Assembly (NCBI GenBank): GCA_003255025.1
Contig: QANY01005068.1
Span: forward strand, 41,548 to 105,547
Direction: 5' to 3'
DNA: 64,000 nucleotides
Origin: Datisca glomerata
Taxonomy: Eukaryota; Streptophyta; Magnoliopsida; Cucurbitales; Datiscaceae
A program made the translations under genes and the position numbers. Every line of letters starts with the position of its first letter. The stretch's first letter is position 1. Positions 32,400 to 44,388 of this stretch are shown here, piece by piece. Under the pieces are notes generated by a model that worked only from the letters and a program-made list of their open reading frames with translations, was not told the origin of the DNA and made no database searches.

Positions 32400-32814
32400 T
32401 GCATGTCTAACCTAACTTGCCTTGGCTACTAAACTCACATTCTTTGCACTTTTCTCTCCTTTTTCTTTTCCCTCTTTCTTTTCACTCTTTTTGTTTTCAC
32501 TCTCTAAAGCACTTTTCTTGCTCTCTTTTTCTTTTTTTTTCAGCCTCCACTCTCATCCTTTCCATTTTACATTGGTCTTCATACGCTTCTTTTCAGGAAA
32601 GTGATGTTAGTATGGTTTTCCATCCATTGAGGTACCCATTATGCATAGCTCTCCTATCAAATTACCACGGCCTACCAAGAAAAATATCTCCAACATTCAT
32701 AGGAACCACATCACACAACACCTCATCATGATATTTAACAATTGAAAATGAGATAGTAGATTGCCTATTCACCTTGACCTCACCACAATCATTAAGCCAC
32801 TTAAGCTTGTATGG
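32400..32814 (-). mobile_element. Gyp1 protease-RT linker, right arm, with LINE-B empty site
   Basis: Degraded linker sequence matching 5700-6060 and 6413-6590. The single copy of AGAGTGAAAACAAAA, read on the minus strand near 32490-32510, is the unoccupied LINE-B target. About 30 bases near 32625 that are present in the left arm are missing here. Confidence 0.75.
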
Positions 32815-33270
32815 TCATGGGTGTAGTGTAGTAGACAACCCTAATCGATTAATCAAGATTGTACTCACCACATTAGTGCAACTCCCACCATCATCAATAA
32901 TCACACTACATGCATTGCCTTTAACATGACACCTTGTATGGAACAAATTCTCTCGCTGCTCCTCATGACAATCCTCCTTCAATTGGGTGTTAAGAGCGCG
33001 TCTTGTAACCAACACATCACCCCTAATCGGTTCTTCAATGCTCCCTCTAACTCGACCAAAATTGTGACCTTCTCTTCCTCCTCTAGGCATGACTTTTCCA
33101 ACAATCGTATCATCATCATCCTCATTATAATCTAAATATTCATCTTCCAAGTCATCAACTTGAGATATTCAGTTTCTGCCCCCTCATCGCCTCTTGTTGT
33201 GATTTGGGGTTGCCCTTTCAACCACCTGCAACCTTGCATCCATATGCTCTAATGCATCCCTCATGGCCTC
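32815..33270 (-). pseudogene. Gyp1 gag/protease remnant, right arm
   Basis: Matches 5280-5750 in reverse. It has the acidic segment (YLDYNEDDDD), a Gly/Arg-rich stretch, then the protease DGGSCTNV, with the same loss of the gag capsid core. It is open from 33150 to 32815. A stop near 33165 separates it from the N-terminal part. Confidence 0.78.
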
Positions 33271-33287
33271 CATATTTCGATTAAAAC

Positions 33288-33315
33288 GTGTAAACACTCC
33301 CTCACGTGTTTACAC
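33288..33315 (-). repeat. Perfect 10-bp inverted repeat upstream of gag, right arm
   Basis: The same GTGTAAACAC/GTGTTTACAC stem and 8-base loop as at 5233-5260, conserved without change while surrounding bases differ. Confidence 0.75.
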
Positions 33316-33464
33316 TAAAAAGAGGGGGGTCACTCGTGTTAAACTCACATCACTCTAGCTTATTCTTTCATGTTCTTAGGTGAATCACACTTTTAAAACA
33401 ATTCAAATAGCTTGTAATGTGTAGAATTTCAAAACTGAAATTTTCAAAACAAGTTGAACAGGAA

Positions 33465-33860
33465 ACAAATTTAGGAAAGTAATGAATTTAGGAAAGTAAC
33501 GAATTTAGGAAACTAACAAATTTTAGGAAAGTAAAGAATTTAGGAAAGTATCTAATTTTAGAAAAGTATTGAAGTTAGGAAAGTAACTAATTTTAGGAAA
33601 GTAGTGAAGTTAGGAAAGTAAAGAACTAAGGAAAGTAGCTAATATAGGAAAAAAATGAATTTAGGAAAGAGACTAATCTAGGAAAGTAGTGAATTTAGGA
33701 AAGTAGAGAATTTAGGAAAGTATGAATTTAGGAAAGTAAAATAATTAGGAAAGTGATCAATTTAGAAAGTAACGAATTTAGAAATAAAGAACTTCCTAGA
33801 ATTAGGAAAGTAGCAAATTTAGAAACGAATATCTTCCTAGAATTAGGAAAGTAACTATTT
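33465..33860 (-). repeat. 17-bp minisatellite in Gyp1 leader, right arm (expanded)
   Basis: More than 20 imperfect units like GAATTTAGGAAAGTAAC, against about ten in the left arm. The leader continues without coding potential to the primer-binding site. Confidence 0.85.
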
Positions 33861-34018
33861 TTCGTTCCCTTTTTTTGCAGGAATTTCTTATTTTTTTTCT
33901 TTTTTTTCTCAACTACAACTAGAAATCCAAAATTGAATTCAAAAGAACAAGAAAAGTGCAAGAAATCTGAATTAAAGAAACATAATTTTAAAGAGATAAA
34001 ACCTGATCTAGAGCCAAA

Positions 34019-34030
34019 GCTCTGATACCA
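34019..34030 (-). other. Gyp1 primer-binding site (tRNA-iMet type), right arm
   Basis: Read on the minus strand this is TGGTATCAGAGC, two bases after the LTR end, identical to 4761-4772. Confidence 0.88.
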
Positions 34031-34032
34031 AA

Positions 34033-34540
34033 TGAGACGGAACCTTTAAGAATAAGCTTGAGAACCCATTTATGTATAGGAACCCACAAAGAATTAACGT
34101 GACAATCCCAATAACCAATTTGACAACAACCCCTAAGAAAAGCTGGAAAAATAGATTTTTTAAATAGATGATCAAGAACTAGAATAAAGAAAACTTGTTT
34201 CTGAATTCCAGTTTCGAAACACTCCACAAGAAGGTGATCAATCTACTTGAATGTTTCTTAAAGCATGTATTCTACTCAAGAACACAAAGATAAAAGCAAA
34301 AAAACCTTTTGGTTTTTCTTAAATTAAAATTTTGGACCCCTTAAAACATTCTAGCAAGGCATATTTATAGCATTTACAAAAGTTTCCTAAAATCATAAAA
34401 CTCAAGAATAGGAAACTAACCTAATTATATTTTAAAAAATAATTAAGAATAAACTATATCAATCAAAATAAAACTAATGGACTCTAAATAAAGTCAAATT
34501 TCGTTCAGCCCAAGAGGTAACACGAAAATGGCCCATTACA
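34033..34540 (-). mobile_element. Gyp1 LTR, intact copy, right arm
   Basis: A 508-bp LTR from TGTAATGGG (34540) to TCTCA (34033) on the minus strand, with a TATAAATA box at 34369-34362. It is uninterrupted at the LINE-A site (about 34180). Gyp1 internal 3' sequence precedes it, so it also joins two elements. Confidence 0.82.
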
Positions 34541-34942
34541 TACTTAATTCAACCCATTAGTAACGTTGACTTGAACCAAGATGTACTGGACTCGTGCTGC
34601 ACTTTTCCCAAAGCTTTGATGTCCTTGTAGACCTTCGCTAGCTGAATTGACTAAGCCTTGAAAATGGTGGATTAAAGCTTGTTGAAGCTTCTTAGACCGC
34701 GACCTTGTCATTGGTCCTTGAGGCATGCTAATTGGACTAAAAACCTCTTGAACTTGCTCCTCCTAATCTAATAATATTTTAGGCGATTTTTTGATATTAT
34801 GAAAGGAGTATAATTAAAATAATAAATGGATAATTAAATACTAAATGGATAAGAAATAGTAACGAACAATTGGTTTTGCCTTCTTGATTATGCTCATCTT
34901 TAAGATGTTCAATCCTTTGAACTTGGTGTGTAGGTTTATCCT
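34541..34942 (-). mobile_element. Gyp1 internal 3' end with a 118-bp AT-rich insert
   Basis: Contains the PMTRSRSKK segment (34726-34544) and a further piece matching 29770-29840. A 118-bp AT-rich insert (about 34760-34877) separates them and is absent at 29760. The same insert is visible at 1-20, so it predates the inverted duplication. I see no terminal repeats on it. Satellite begins at 34943. Confidence 0.75.
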
Positions 34943-36625
34943 TAACACATTTGGGATAAGAATTTGGAGTGTTGTGATCGTTTTAGGTGTTTCTAGTGCC
35001 ATACACCGCTAAAAAGACGTAATTGGACATTTTTAGGGCCAAACTAGATGAAATTCACTAAAGTTGGATCTTTTGTGCATGATATGTACTTGAACTGACT
35101 TTTGACACTCTATAAACGTTTGGGATATAAATTTAGAGTGTTGTGGTTGTTTTAGGTGCTTCTAATGCCATACACAGTCAAAAATACCTAATCGGATGTT
35201 TTTAGGGCCAAACTAGAAGAGCATCGTTAAACTTGGATTTTTTGGGCATATCATGTACTTCAACTGTCTTTTGATGCACAATGCATGTTTGAAAAAAATT
35301 GGAGTGTTGTGGTCATTTTAGTCGCTTTTACGGCCATAGGAAGTCAAAAAGACTCAAAGGATGGTGTTTAGGCCGAAACGAGATGAACTTGGTTAAAGTT
35401 GGATCGTTTGGGCATGACATGCACTTGAACTGACTTTTGACATCCAATACACATTTGAGATAAGAATTTGGAGTGTTGTGGTAATTTTAGGGGCTTCTAG
35501 TGCCACACGGAGTCAAAAGTACCCAATGGGACGTGTTTAGGGCCTAACTTGATGAACTCAGCTAAACTTGGATCATTTGGGCATGACATGTACTGGAACT
35601 GACTTTTGACACCAATACACATTTGGGATAATAATTTGGAGTTTTTTGGTAATTTTAGGGGCTTCTAGTGCCATACAGAGTCAAAAAGATCCAATGGGAC
35701 GTGTTTGGAGCCAAACTAGTGAACTTGACTAAACTTGAACTTTTCGGCATGACATGCAGTCAAGCTGACTTTTGACACCCAATACCTGTTTGGGACAAGA
35801 AATTTGGAGTGTTGTGGTCATTTTAGATGCTTCTAGTGCCATACGGAGCCAAAAGACCCAATGGGATGTGTTTGGAGCCAAACTAGATGAATATGACTAA
35901 ACTTGGACTTTTCGGCATGACATGCAGTCGAACTGACTTTTGACACCCAATACTTGTTTGGGATAAGAATTTGGAGTTTTGTGGTCATTTTAGGTTCTTC
36001 TAGTGCCATACGGAGTCTAAAATGGCCCAATAGGACTGAAACGAGATGAACTTGGTTAAACTTGGATCTTTTGGAACTGACTTGCACTTGAACTAACTTT
36101 TGTCATCCAATACTCATTTTGTGATAAGAATTTGGAGTGGCGTGGTTATTTTAGGTTCTTCTAGTGCCATACGGAGTCAAAATGGCCCAATAGGACGTGT
36201 TTATAGCCAAACTAGATGAACTTGACTAAACTTGGATCTTTTGGTCATGGAATGCACTCGAACTAACTATTGACACCCAATACAAGTTTGGGATAAGAAT
36301 TTGGAGTGTTTTGGTCGTTTTAGGTGCTTCTAGTGCCATATGTAGTAAAAAAGACCCAATGAGGCTTGTTTAGGGCCAAACTAGATGAACTTGGCTAAAC
36401 TAGGATTGTTTGGGCACGACATGCACTCGAGCTGACTTTTGATACTTAGAATATGTTTGGGATGATAATTTGGAGTGTTGTAGTACTTTTAGGGCTTCTA
36501 GTGTCATACGGAGTCAAAAACACCCAATGGGACGTGTTTAGGCCAAACTAGATGAACTTGGATAGACTTGGATCTTTTGAGCATGGCTTGCACTCGAATT
36601 GACTTTTGACTCCCAATACACATTT
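34943..36625 (+). repeat. ~168-bp tandem satellite, block 3
   Basis: About ten monomers in the same orientation as blocks 1 and 2 but not a copy of either. Landmarks at 35509 and 35677 give a 168-bp spacing. It ends at the LINE-H 3' end. Confidence 0.94.
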
Positions 36626-36818
36626 TTTTGTAAGCTAAAAATCTATTAACCCGAAAAATACATACAAAAATTACAAGGGGCATACCCCAGGACAAAAGGT
36701 GCTCAGCTGACTCACACCCATCCAGACAAAATACACATGAAGGACTTATAGATGTAGGCATGGACCAATGTTCCATTCTATCCTTAGTCAGCAACTTTCC
36801 TTTTATAGCCACCTTAAA
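36626..36818 (-). mobile_element. LINE-H, divergent LINE fragment at the edge of the GA array
   Basis: On the minus strand, zf-RVT coding sequence (KVAIKGKLLTKDRMEHW, then a CVFC...AEH cluster) is fused by internal deletion to a LINE 3' UTR that keeps the GGGG/CCCC hairpin and ends in an A run. It belongs to a different subfamily from LINE-A. Its truncated 5' side passes directly into (GA)n. Confidence 0.8.
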
Positions 36819-37069
36819 GAGAGCTAGAGAGAGGGGGAGAGACGGGGGACAGAGAGAGAGCGACACAAAGAGAGAGCAACAAAGAGAGATAGTGATAGAG
36901 AGAGATAGAGAGAGAGAGAGAAAGGGGGAAAGAGAGAGTGGGAGAGAGAGAGGAATAGCGAGAAAGAGAGAGGGAGAGACGGTGATAGAGGGAGAGAGAG
37001 AGAGAAAAGGGGAGACGGTGATAGTGGGAGAGAAAGGAGAGAGAGATAGAGGAAGATAGAAGGAGAGAG

Positions 37070-37101
<32 letters not shown>

Positions 37102-37938
37102 AATGAGGGAGGGAGATAGAGAGGACCAGAGAGAGTGTGAGAGCGAGAGAAAGCGAGAAAGAGAATGGGAGAGTAAGATGGAGAGAGAGAGAGGTAGAGG
37201 GAGAGCGGGAGAGAGAGAGGAGAGAGAGAGGGAGGGGGAAGAGGGCGAAAAAGAGAGAGAGAGAGGGGAGATTGAGAGAGACAAAGACAGAGAGGGAGGG
37301 AAAGACGGAGAGGGAGAGACATAGAGATATAGAGGGAGACGGAGAGAGGGAGAGCGAGGAGACAAAGAAAGTGGAGGAGAGTGAGAGAGAGAGAGGAGAG
37401 CGAGAGAGAGAGAGACAAAGAGAGAGTAAGGGAGAGAGTGGGAGAGAAAGGGGAGAGAGATAGGGAGAGAGGGGGAAAGAGAGAGAGAGATCGAGATAGA
37501 ATGAGAAAGACGGAGAGAGAGAGAGTGTGTGAGAGAGGGAGATAGAGAGAGATAGAGAGAGAGAGTGACAGAGAGAGCGGGAGAAAAAGGGAGAGCGGGA
37601 GTGAATAGACGAGAGAGAGAGAGAAAGATAGAGAAAGTGAGATAGAGAGAGTGTGTGTGAGAGAGAGGAAGAAAAAGAGAGAGAGAGAGAGAGAGCGAGA
37701 TAGCGGGAGAGAGAGAGTGAGAGAGAAAGGGGAGAGGGAGAGAGAGAAGGAGAGGGAATGCGAGTGAGAGATAGAGAGACAGGGAGATAAAGAGACAGAC
37801 GGAGTGACAAAGAGTGAGAGAGGGAAAGAAAGAGTGAAGAGTTAGAGGGATAGAGAAGATAAGAGAGAGAAAGACGGAGAGATAGAAAGAGCGAGTGTGA
37901 GAGTGGGGGAGAGAGTGCGAGAGAGAAAGAGCGAGAGG

Positions 37939-37969
<31 letters not shown>

Positions 37970-38008
37970 GGGAAGAGATAGAAAGATAGAGAGAGAGAAA
38001 GCGGGAGG

Positions 38009-38040
<32 letters not shown>

Positions 38041-38557
38041 GAGCTAGAGAAAGAGAGAGTGAAGGAGATAGAGCAAGAGACATTGATAGAGTGAGAGAGA
38101 GAAGGCCAGAGAAAGAGAGAGAGAGATAGGGAGAGAGAGATGAAGAGAGAAAGAGAGAGACATGGAGAGAGAAAGTGGGAAAGAGAAAGAGGGAGAGATA
38201 GAGAGAGAAAGAGAGTGAGAGCAAGAGAGAGGGAGAGACGGTGATAGAGGGAGGCTGAGGGAGATAGTGAGAGGGAGAGGGAGAAAGAGAGTGAGAGAGA
38301 GAGATAGAGAGAGAGAGAGATAGGGAGAGAAAGGGAGGTAGAGAGAGACAAGGAGAGTGAGGGGGAGAGGGATAGAGGAGAGAGAGGGGTGGAGAGATAA
38401 AGAGAGAGGGGGTGGAGAGAGAAAGAGAGATAGGGGGTGGAGAGAAAGAGAGAGTGAGAGTGTGGGAGAGAGAGAGGGAGGGAGAGCGAGAGAAAAAGAG
38501 AGACGGAGAGACCGAGAGAGAGGGAGAGACCGAGAGAGAGTGAGAGACCGAGAGAGA

Positions 38558-38795
38558 TGGGTTGAATTACCTCTTGGGCTGAACGAAATTTGATATTACT
38601 TAGAGTCCATTAATTTTATTTAGCTTAATATAGTCAATTCTTAATTATTTTTTAAAATATAATTAGGTTAGTTTCCTATTCTTGAGTTTTAGGATTTTAG
38701 GAAACTTTTGTAAATGCTATAAATATGCCTTGCTCGAATGTTTTAGGGGGTCCAAAATTTTAATTTAAGAAAAACTGAAATCCTAAAGGAGGAGT
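38558..38795 (+). mobile_element. Gyp1 LTR fragment inside the GA array
   Basis: About 220 bp of Gyp1 LTR 5' half, starting GGGTTGAATTACCTCTTGGG and ending near AAGAAAAACTG, with the TATAAATA box (38718-38725). Compared with the other copies, ~27 bases across the LTR start are missing. Purine repeats flank it on both sides. It is the only non-repetitive landmark in the array. Confidence 0.88.
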
Positions 38796-41700
38796 GTGAG
38801 AGAGAGCGAGGGAGAAAGAGAGAGAGGGGGAGATAGAGAAAAAGAGAGAGAGAGAGAAAGGGAGCTAGAGAAAGAGAGAGAGAGGGAGTTAGAGTGAGAG
38901 AGAGGGTGAGAGAAAGAGAGAGAGAGGGAGATAGAAAGAGAGAGACGTGAGAGAGAGAGAGAGAGAAATAGAGTGAGAGAGTGAAAGGATGAGAGAGAGT
39001 GTGAGAGAGAGAGAGTGTGTGTGAGAGAGAGAGAGATGAGAGACTAAGAGAGAGGGGGAGACAGAGAGAGAGTCAGAGAGAGAAAGTGGGAAGGAGCGAG
39101 ACAGCGGAAGAGTGAGAGAGAGGGAGAGATGGTGATAGAGGGAAAGAGATGGAGAGAGTGAGGGAGATAAAGGGAGAGAGAGGGAGAGACGGTGATAGAG
39201 GGAGAGCGGGAGAGAGAGAGAGAGTCGAAGATAGAAGGAGAGAGAGATAGAGAGAGAGAGAGAGAACGAGAGAGAGAATGAGAGAGGGAGATAGAAAGAG
39301 AGAGAGGGAGATAGAGTGAGAGAGAGGGCGAGAGAAAGAGAGAGAGAGGGAGATAGAAAGAGAGAGAGACGTGAGAGAGAAAGTGAAATAGAGAAAGAGA
39401 GAGACTGAGAGAGAGAGAAATAGAGTGAGAGAGTGAAAGGATGAGAGAGAGAGAGAGATGAGAGACTAAGAGAGAGGGGGAGACAGAGAGAGAAAGTGGG
39501 AAAGAGCGAGACAGCGGAAGAGTGAGAGAGAGGGAGAGATGGTGATAGAGGGAAAGAGATGGAGAGAGTGAGGGAGATAAAGGGAGAGAGAGGGAGAGAC
39601 GGTGATAGAGGGAGAGCGGAAGAGAGAGAGACGGAGATAGAAGGAGAGAGAGATAGAGAGAGAGATAGACAGAGAGAGAGATAGAGAGAGAGATAGACAG
39701 AGAGAGAGAGATAGAGAGAGAGATAGACAGAGAGAGATAGAGAGAGAGAATGAGAGAGGGAGATAGAGAGAGAGGACGAGAGAGAGTGTGTGTGAGATCG
39801 AGAGAGAGCGAGAAAGAGAATGGGAGAGTACGATAGAGAAAGAGGTAGAGGGAGAGCGGGAGAGAGAGGGGGGAAGAGAGAGAGAGGGAGAGAGAGAGAG
39901 AAAGAGAGAAAGAGAGAGAGGGAGGGAGAGTGAGAGATAGAGAGAGAGGGAGAGAAAGAGAGGGAGAGGGAGAAAGAGGGCAAGGAGACAGAAAGAGTGG
40001 GGGATAGTGAGAGAGAGGGAGAGTGAGAGAGAGGGAGAGGGAGAGAGAGGGGGAGGGAGAGAGAGAGTGTGTGGGAGAGAGAGTGATAGAGCAATAATAG
40101 GTTAGAGAGATAGAAAGATAGAGAGAGAAAGAAGGGAGAGAGAAGGGGGGAGAAATAATGGGTTAGTGAGATAGAGAAGGGGAGAGAGAGTGTGTGTGTG
40201 TGATAGAGAAATAATGGGTTAGAGAGAGTGAAGGGGAGAGAGACAAGGAGGGGAGAGAGAAGGGGGGAGAGAGAAGGGGGGAGAGAGAAGGGGAGAGAGA
40301 GGGGGTGGGAGAGAGAAAGAAAGAGAGGGCTAGAAAGAGAGGAGAGGGGAGAGAGAGAGAATGAGAGAAATAGAGAGAGAGAAGGAGAGAGTGAGAGAGA
40401 GAGGGAGAGAAGGAGTGGGAGAGGGGGAGAGAGGGAGATAGGGAGAGACATTGAGACTGAGAGAGAAAAAGAGTGATAGGGAGAAAGAGAGAGGCAGAGA
40501 AGGGGAGAGTGAGAGAGTGTGGGAGAGAGAGAGAAAAAGAGTGAGAGAGAGAGGGAAGGAGAAAGAGAGAGAAAGAGAGAAAGATAGAGAAATAGATAGA
40601 GAGAGAAGGAGAGAGAGTGGGGGAGAGAGAGGGGGAGAGAGAGAGAGACGGAGATAGAGGAAGGGGGAGAGCGCGAGTGACGGAGAGAGAGAGGGAGGGA
40701 GGGAGAGTGAGAGAGACCGAGAGACTGAGAGAGAGTGGGATAGAGCGAGAGAGAGAGAAGGAGAGTGAGAAAATGGGAGGGAGAGAGAGGGAGCTAGAGA
40801 AAGAGAGAGAGAGAAATTGAGAGAAAGAGAGAGGGAGATAGAGCGAAGGATAATGAGAGTGAGAGAAAGGGTGAGAGAAAGAGAGAGAGGGAGATAGAGA
40901 GAGAGAAAGTGGGAAAGAGAGAGAGAGAGAGAGGAAGAGCGAGAGAGGGAGAGACGATGATAGAGGGAGAGAGAGGGAGAGAGAGAGGGAGATAGAGGGA
41001 GTGAGAGGGAGAGACGGTGATAGAGGGAGAGAGAAAGAGAGACGAAGATAGAAGTTGGGAAATGGAGAGAGATATATAGAAAGAGAGGGGCAAAGAGAGA
41101 GAGTGAGAGAGGGGATGAGAGAGAGAGTGTGAGAGTGAGAAAGGCAATGGGCGAGAAAGACAGTGGGAGAGTAAGATAGAGAGAGAGAGGTAAATGGAGA
41201 GCGAGAGAGAGAGAGCGGGGAGATAGAGAGAGAAAGAGAGAGAGAGGGAGGGTGAGAGAGAGAGGGAGATTGAGAGAAAGTGAGTGGGGAGACAGAGAGA
41301 GTGGGGAGTGAGAGAGAGAGGGAGAGTGGGAGAGAGAGGGGGGAGGGAGAGAGTGTGGGAGAGAACGAGTAAGAGAGAGTGTGTGTTGGTTAGAGAGATA
41401 GAAAGGTAGAGATGGAAAGAAGGGCTAGTAGGGGAGAGAGACTAGGAGGGAGAGAGAAGGGGTGAAAGAGAAGGGAGAGAAAGAGATAGAGAGATAGAGA
41501 GAGGGCTAGAAAGAGGGGAGAGAGACAGGGGGACTGAGAGAGAGTGACAAAGAGAGAGTGGGGGAGAGATAGAGAGAGGGCGACAAAGAGAGAGTGGGGA
41601 AGAGATAGAGAGAGGGAGAGAGACTGTGGAGGGGAGAGAGAGAGGGAGAGAGAGAGAGAGAGAGAAAGGGTGGGAGAGAGAGAAGGTGAGGAAGATAGAT

Positions 41701-43939
41701 ATAGAGAGGGGGAGAGAGAGATGGAGATAGAGGGAGACAGAGGGAGAGCAAGAGATAGAGAGACAGGGAGACAGGGAGAAAGGGAGAAAGGGAGATAGGG
41801 AGATAGAGAGAAAGGGAGAGTAAGAGAGTGGGAGAGTAAGATAGAGAGACAAAGAGAAAGGGAGATAGGAGATAGAGAGACAAAGCGAGAGAGAGGGAGA
41901 GAGAGGGGGAGAGACAGAGGGAGAGAGAGATAGAGAGAGAAAGAGAGACAAAGAGAGAAGGCTAGAAAGAGGGGAGAGAGATAGAGAGAGAAAGAGAGAG
42001 ATAAAGAGAGTGGGCTAGAAAGAGGGGAGTGAGATAGAGGGTGAGAGAATGAGAGAAAGAGAGAGGGAGAGAGGGAGAGACGGAGTGGGAGAGAGAGATG
42101 GAGAGGGAGAGAGACAGACAGAGTGACTAAAAGTGAAAGAGAGAGAGAAGGAGAAAGAGGGAGAGGGAGAGGGTGAGAGAGTGTGGGAGAGAGATAGAGA
42201 GAGGGAGAGTTAGAGAGGGGGGAGGGAGAAAGAGAAAGAAAGAGAGGGAGATAGAGAAAGAGAGAGGGGGAGGGAGAAAGAGAAAGAAAGAGAGAGAGAT
42301 AATGAGAGGATAGAAAGTGGGAGAGAGAGAGACAGAGACAGAGGGAGGGAGGGAGGGAGGGAGGGAGGGAGGGAGTCTGAGAGACCGAGAGAGAGAGGGG
42401 GGAGAGAGAGTGAGAGAGTGGGATTGAGCGAGAGAAACAGAGAAGGAGAGGGAAGGAAAGTGAGAGAGATAGGGAGAGAAAGACAGAAAGAGGGAGCTAG
42501 AGAAAGCGAGAGAGAGAGAGAGGAAAATTGAGAGATGGAGAGAGGGTGATAGAGTGAGAGACAATGAGAGAGTGGGATAGAGAGGGCGAGACAAAGAGAG
42601 AGAAAGAGGGAGAGAGAGGGAGATAGAGAGAGACAGAGAGAGAGAGAGAGAGAGTGGGAAAGAGAGAGAGAGGAAGAGCGAGAGGGAGAGGGAGAGACGG
42701 TGATAGAGGGAGAGAGAGGGAGAGAGAGACGAAGATAGAAGGAGGGATAGGGGGAGAGAGAATGAGAGAGTGAGATATAGAGAGAGAGGACGAGAAAAAG
42801 AGTGTGAGAGCGAGAAAGACAGTGGGAGAGTAAGATAGAGAGAGAGAGCGAGGTAAAGGGAGAGCGAGAGAAAGACAGGGGGAGAGAGAGGGAGATAGGG
42901 AGAGAGAGAGAGAGGGAGACGGAGAGAAAGTGTGTGTGAAGAGACAGAGTGAGTGAGGGAGAGCGAGAGAGAGAGAGAGGGGGAGGGGGAGAGAGTGTGG
43001 GAGAGAAAGAGTGAGAGAGGGAGAATGGGTTAGAGAGATAGAAAGGTAGAGAGAGAAAGAATGGAGAGAGAAGGGGAGAGAGACAAGGAGGGAGGGAGAG
43101 AGAGGGGTGAGAGAGAGAGAGAAGGGAGAGAGATAGAGAGATAGAGAGAGGGCTAGAAAGAGGGGAGACAGACAGGGGGACTGAGAGAAAGCGACAAAGA
43201 GAGATTGGGGGAAAGATAGAGGGAGAGAGACTGTGGGGGAGAGAGAGAGAGGGAGGGAGAGAGAGAAGTGAAGGAGATAGATAGAGAAAGACAAAGAGAG
43301 GGAGAGAGATATGGGGAGACAGAGGGAGAGCGGGAGATAGATAGAGAGTAAGAGAGTGGGAGAGTAAGATAGAGAGAAAAAGAGGGAGGGTGATAGGGAG
43401 ATAGAGAGACGGAGAGAGAGAGGGGGAGAGAGACAAAGGGAGAGAGAGATACAGAGCGAGAGAGAGAAAGTGAGTGAGAGAGAGTGAAAGGATGAGAGAG
43501 AGAGAGATAGAGCAAGAGAAGAGAGAGGGAGAGACAGAGGGAGAGAGAGAGACAAGGAGAGAGAGGGAGGAGAGAGAGATAGGGAGAGAGGGATATAGGA
43601 TAGAGAGGGGGTGGAGAGAGAAAGAGAGAGAGGGAGAGGGAGATAGAGGGAGACAGAGCGAGAAGGAGAGAGGGAGAGGGACATCGAGAGAGTGGGAGAG
43701 AGAAAAGAGGGAGGGAGGAAGAGAGGGAGAGAGTGAGACGGAGAGAGAGGGAGAGAGAGGGAGAGGGAGAGAGAGAGAGAGAGAGACAGAGAGAGAAAGT
43801 GGTATAGTGTGATGAAGAGAGAGAAAGTGGTATAGTGTGATGAAGAAAGAGAGGAAGAGCGAGAGAGAGAGAGATAGAGAGGGAGAGGGGAAAGGGAGAG
43901 GAAAAAGGAGAGGCAGTGGGTGGGGGATAGGGAGAGAAA

Positions 43940-43970
43940 GAGATTGTGTGTGTGTGTGTGTGTGTGTGTT
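43940..43970 (+). repeat. (TG)n tract in GA array
   Basis: About 13 TG dinucleotides end in TTTTTGAG, one of several GT tracts in the array. Others are at about 44341-44374, 45239-45256, 45896-45918, 48096-48126 and 48706-48736. They are always followed by (GA)n. Confidence 0.9.
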
Positions 43971-44340
43971 TTTGAGAGAGAGAGAGCGAGAGAGTGTGGG
44001 AGAGTGAGATAGGGAGAAAGTGGGAGAGAAAGAGAGGAAGAGGGAGTTAGGGAGAGGAAGAGGGAGAGAGAGAGAGGAAGATAGAGAGAAAGAGAGAGAG
44101 AGAGAGACAGAGATAGAGAGTGGGAGAAAGTGGGAGAGAGAAAGTGGGAGAGAGAGAGACAGAGAGAAAGTGGGAGAGAGAGATGAAGAGAGAGACAAAG
44201 ACAGAGAGAAAGTGGGAGAGAGAGAGAGAGAGGAAGAGAGAGAGGGGGGAAGAGAGAGAGAGAGGAAGGGCGAGAGAGAGACGAAGAGAGAGCTAGGGAG
44301 AGGAAGAGGGAGAGAGAGAGTGGGAGAGGGAGAGGGAGAG

Positions 44341-44388
<48 letters not shown>

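Larger units (their letters stand above)
29519..34540 (-). mobile_element. Gyp1 (Ty3/Gypsy), right arm, nearly complete but defective
   Basis: The minus-strand element has its 5' LTR at 34033-34540, primer-binding site 34019-34030, leader minisatellite, gag/protease remnant, RT, RNase H, integrase, and only ~27 bp of 3' LTR (29519-29547). It lacks the three LINEs found in the left arm and supplies unoccupied sites for LINE-A and LINE-B. No complete polyprotein frame survives. Confidence 0.88.
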
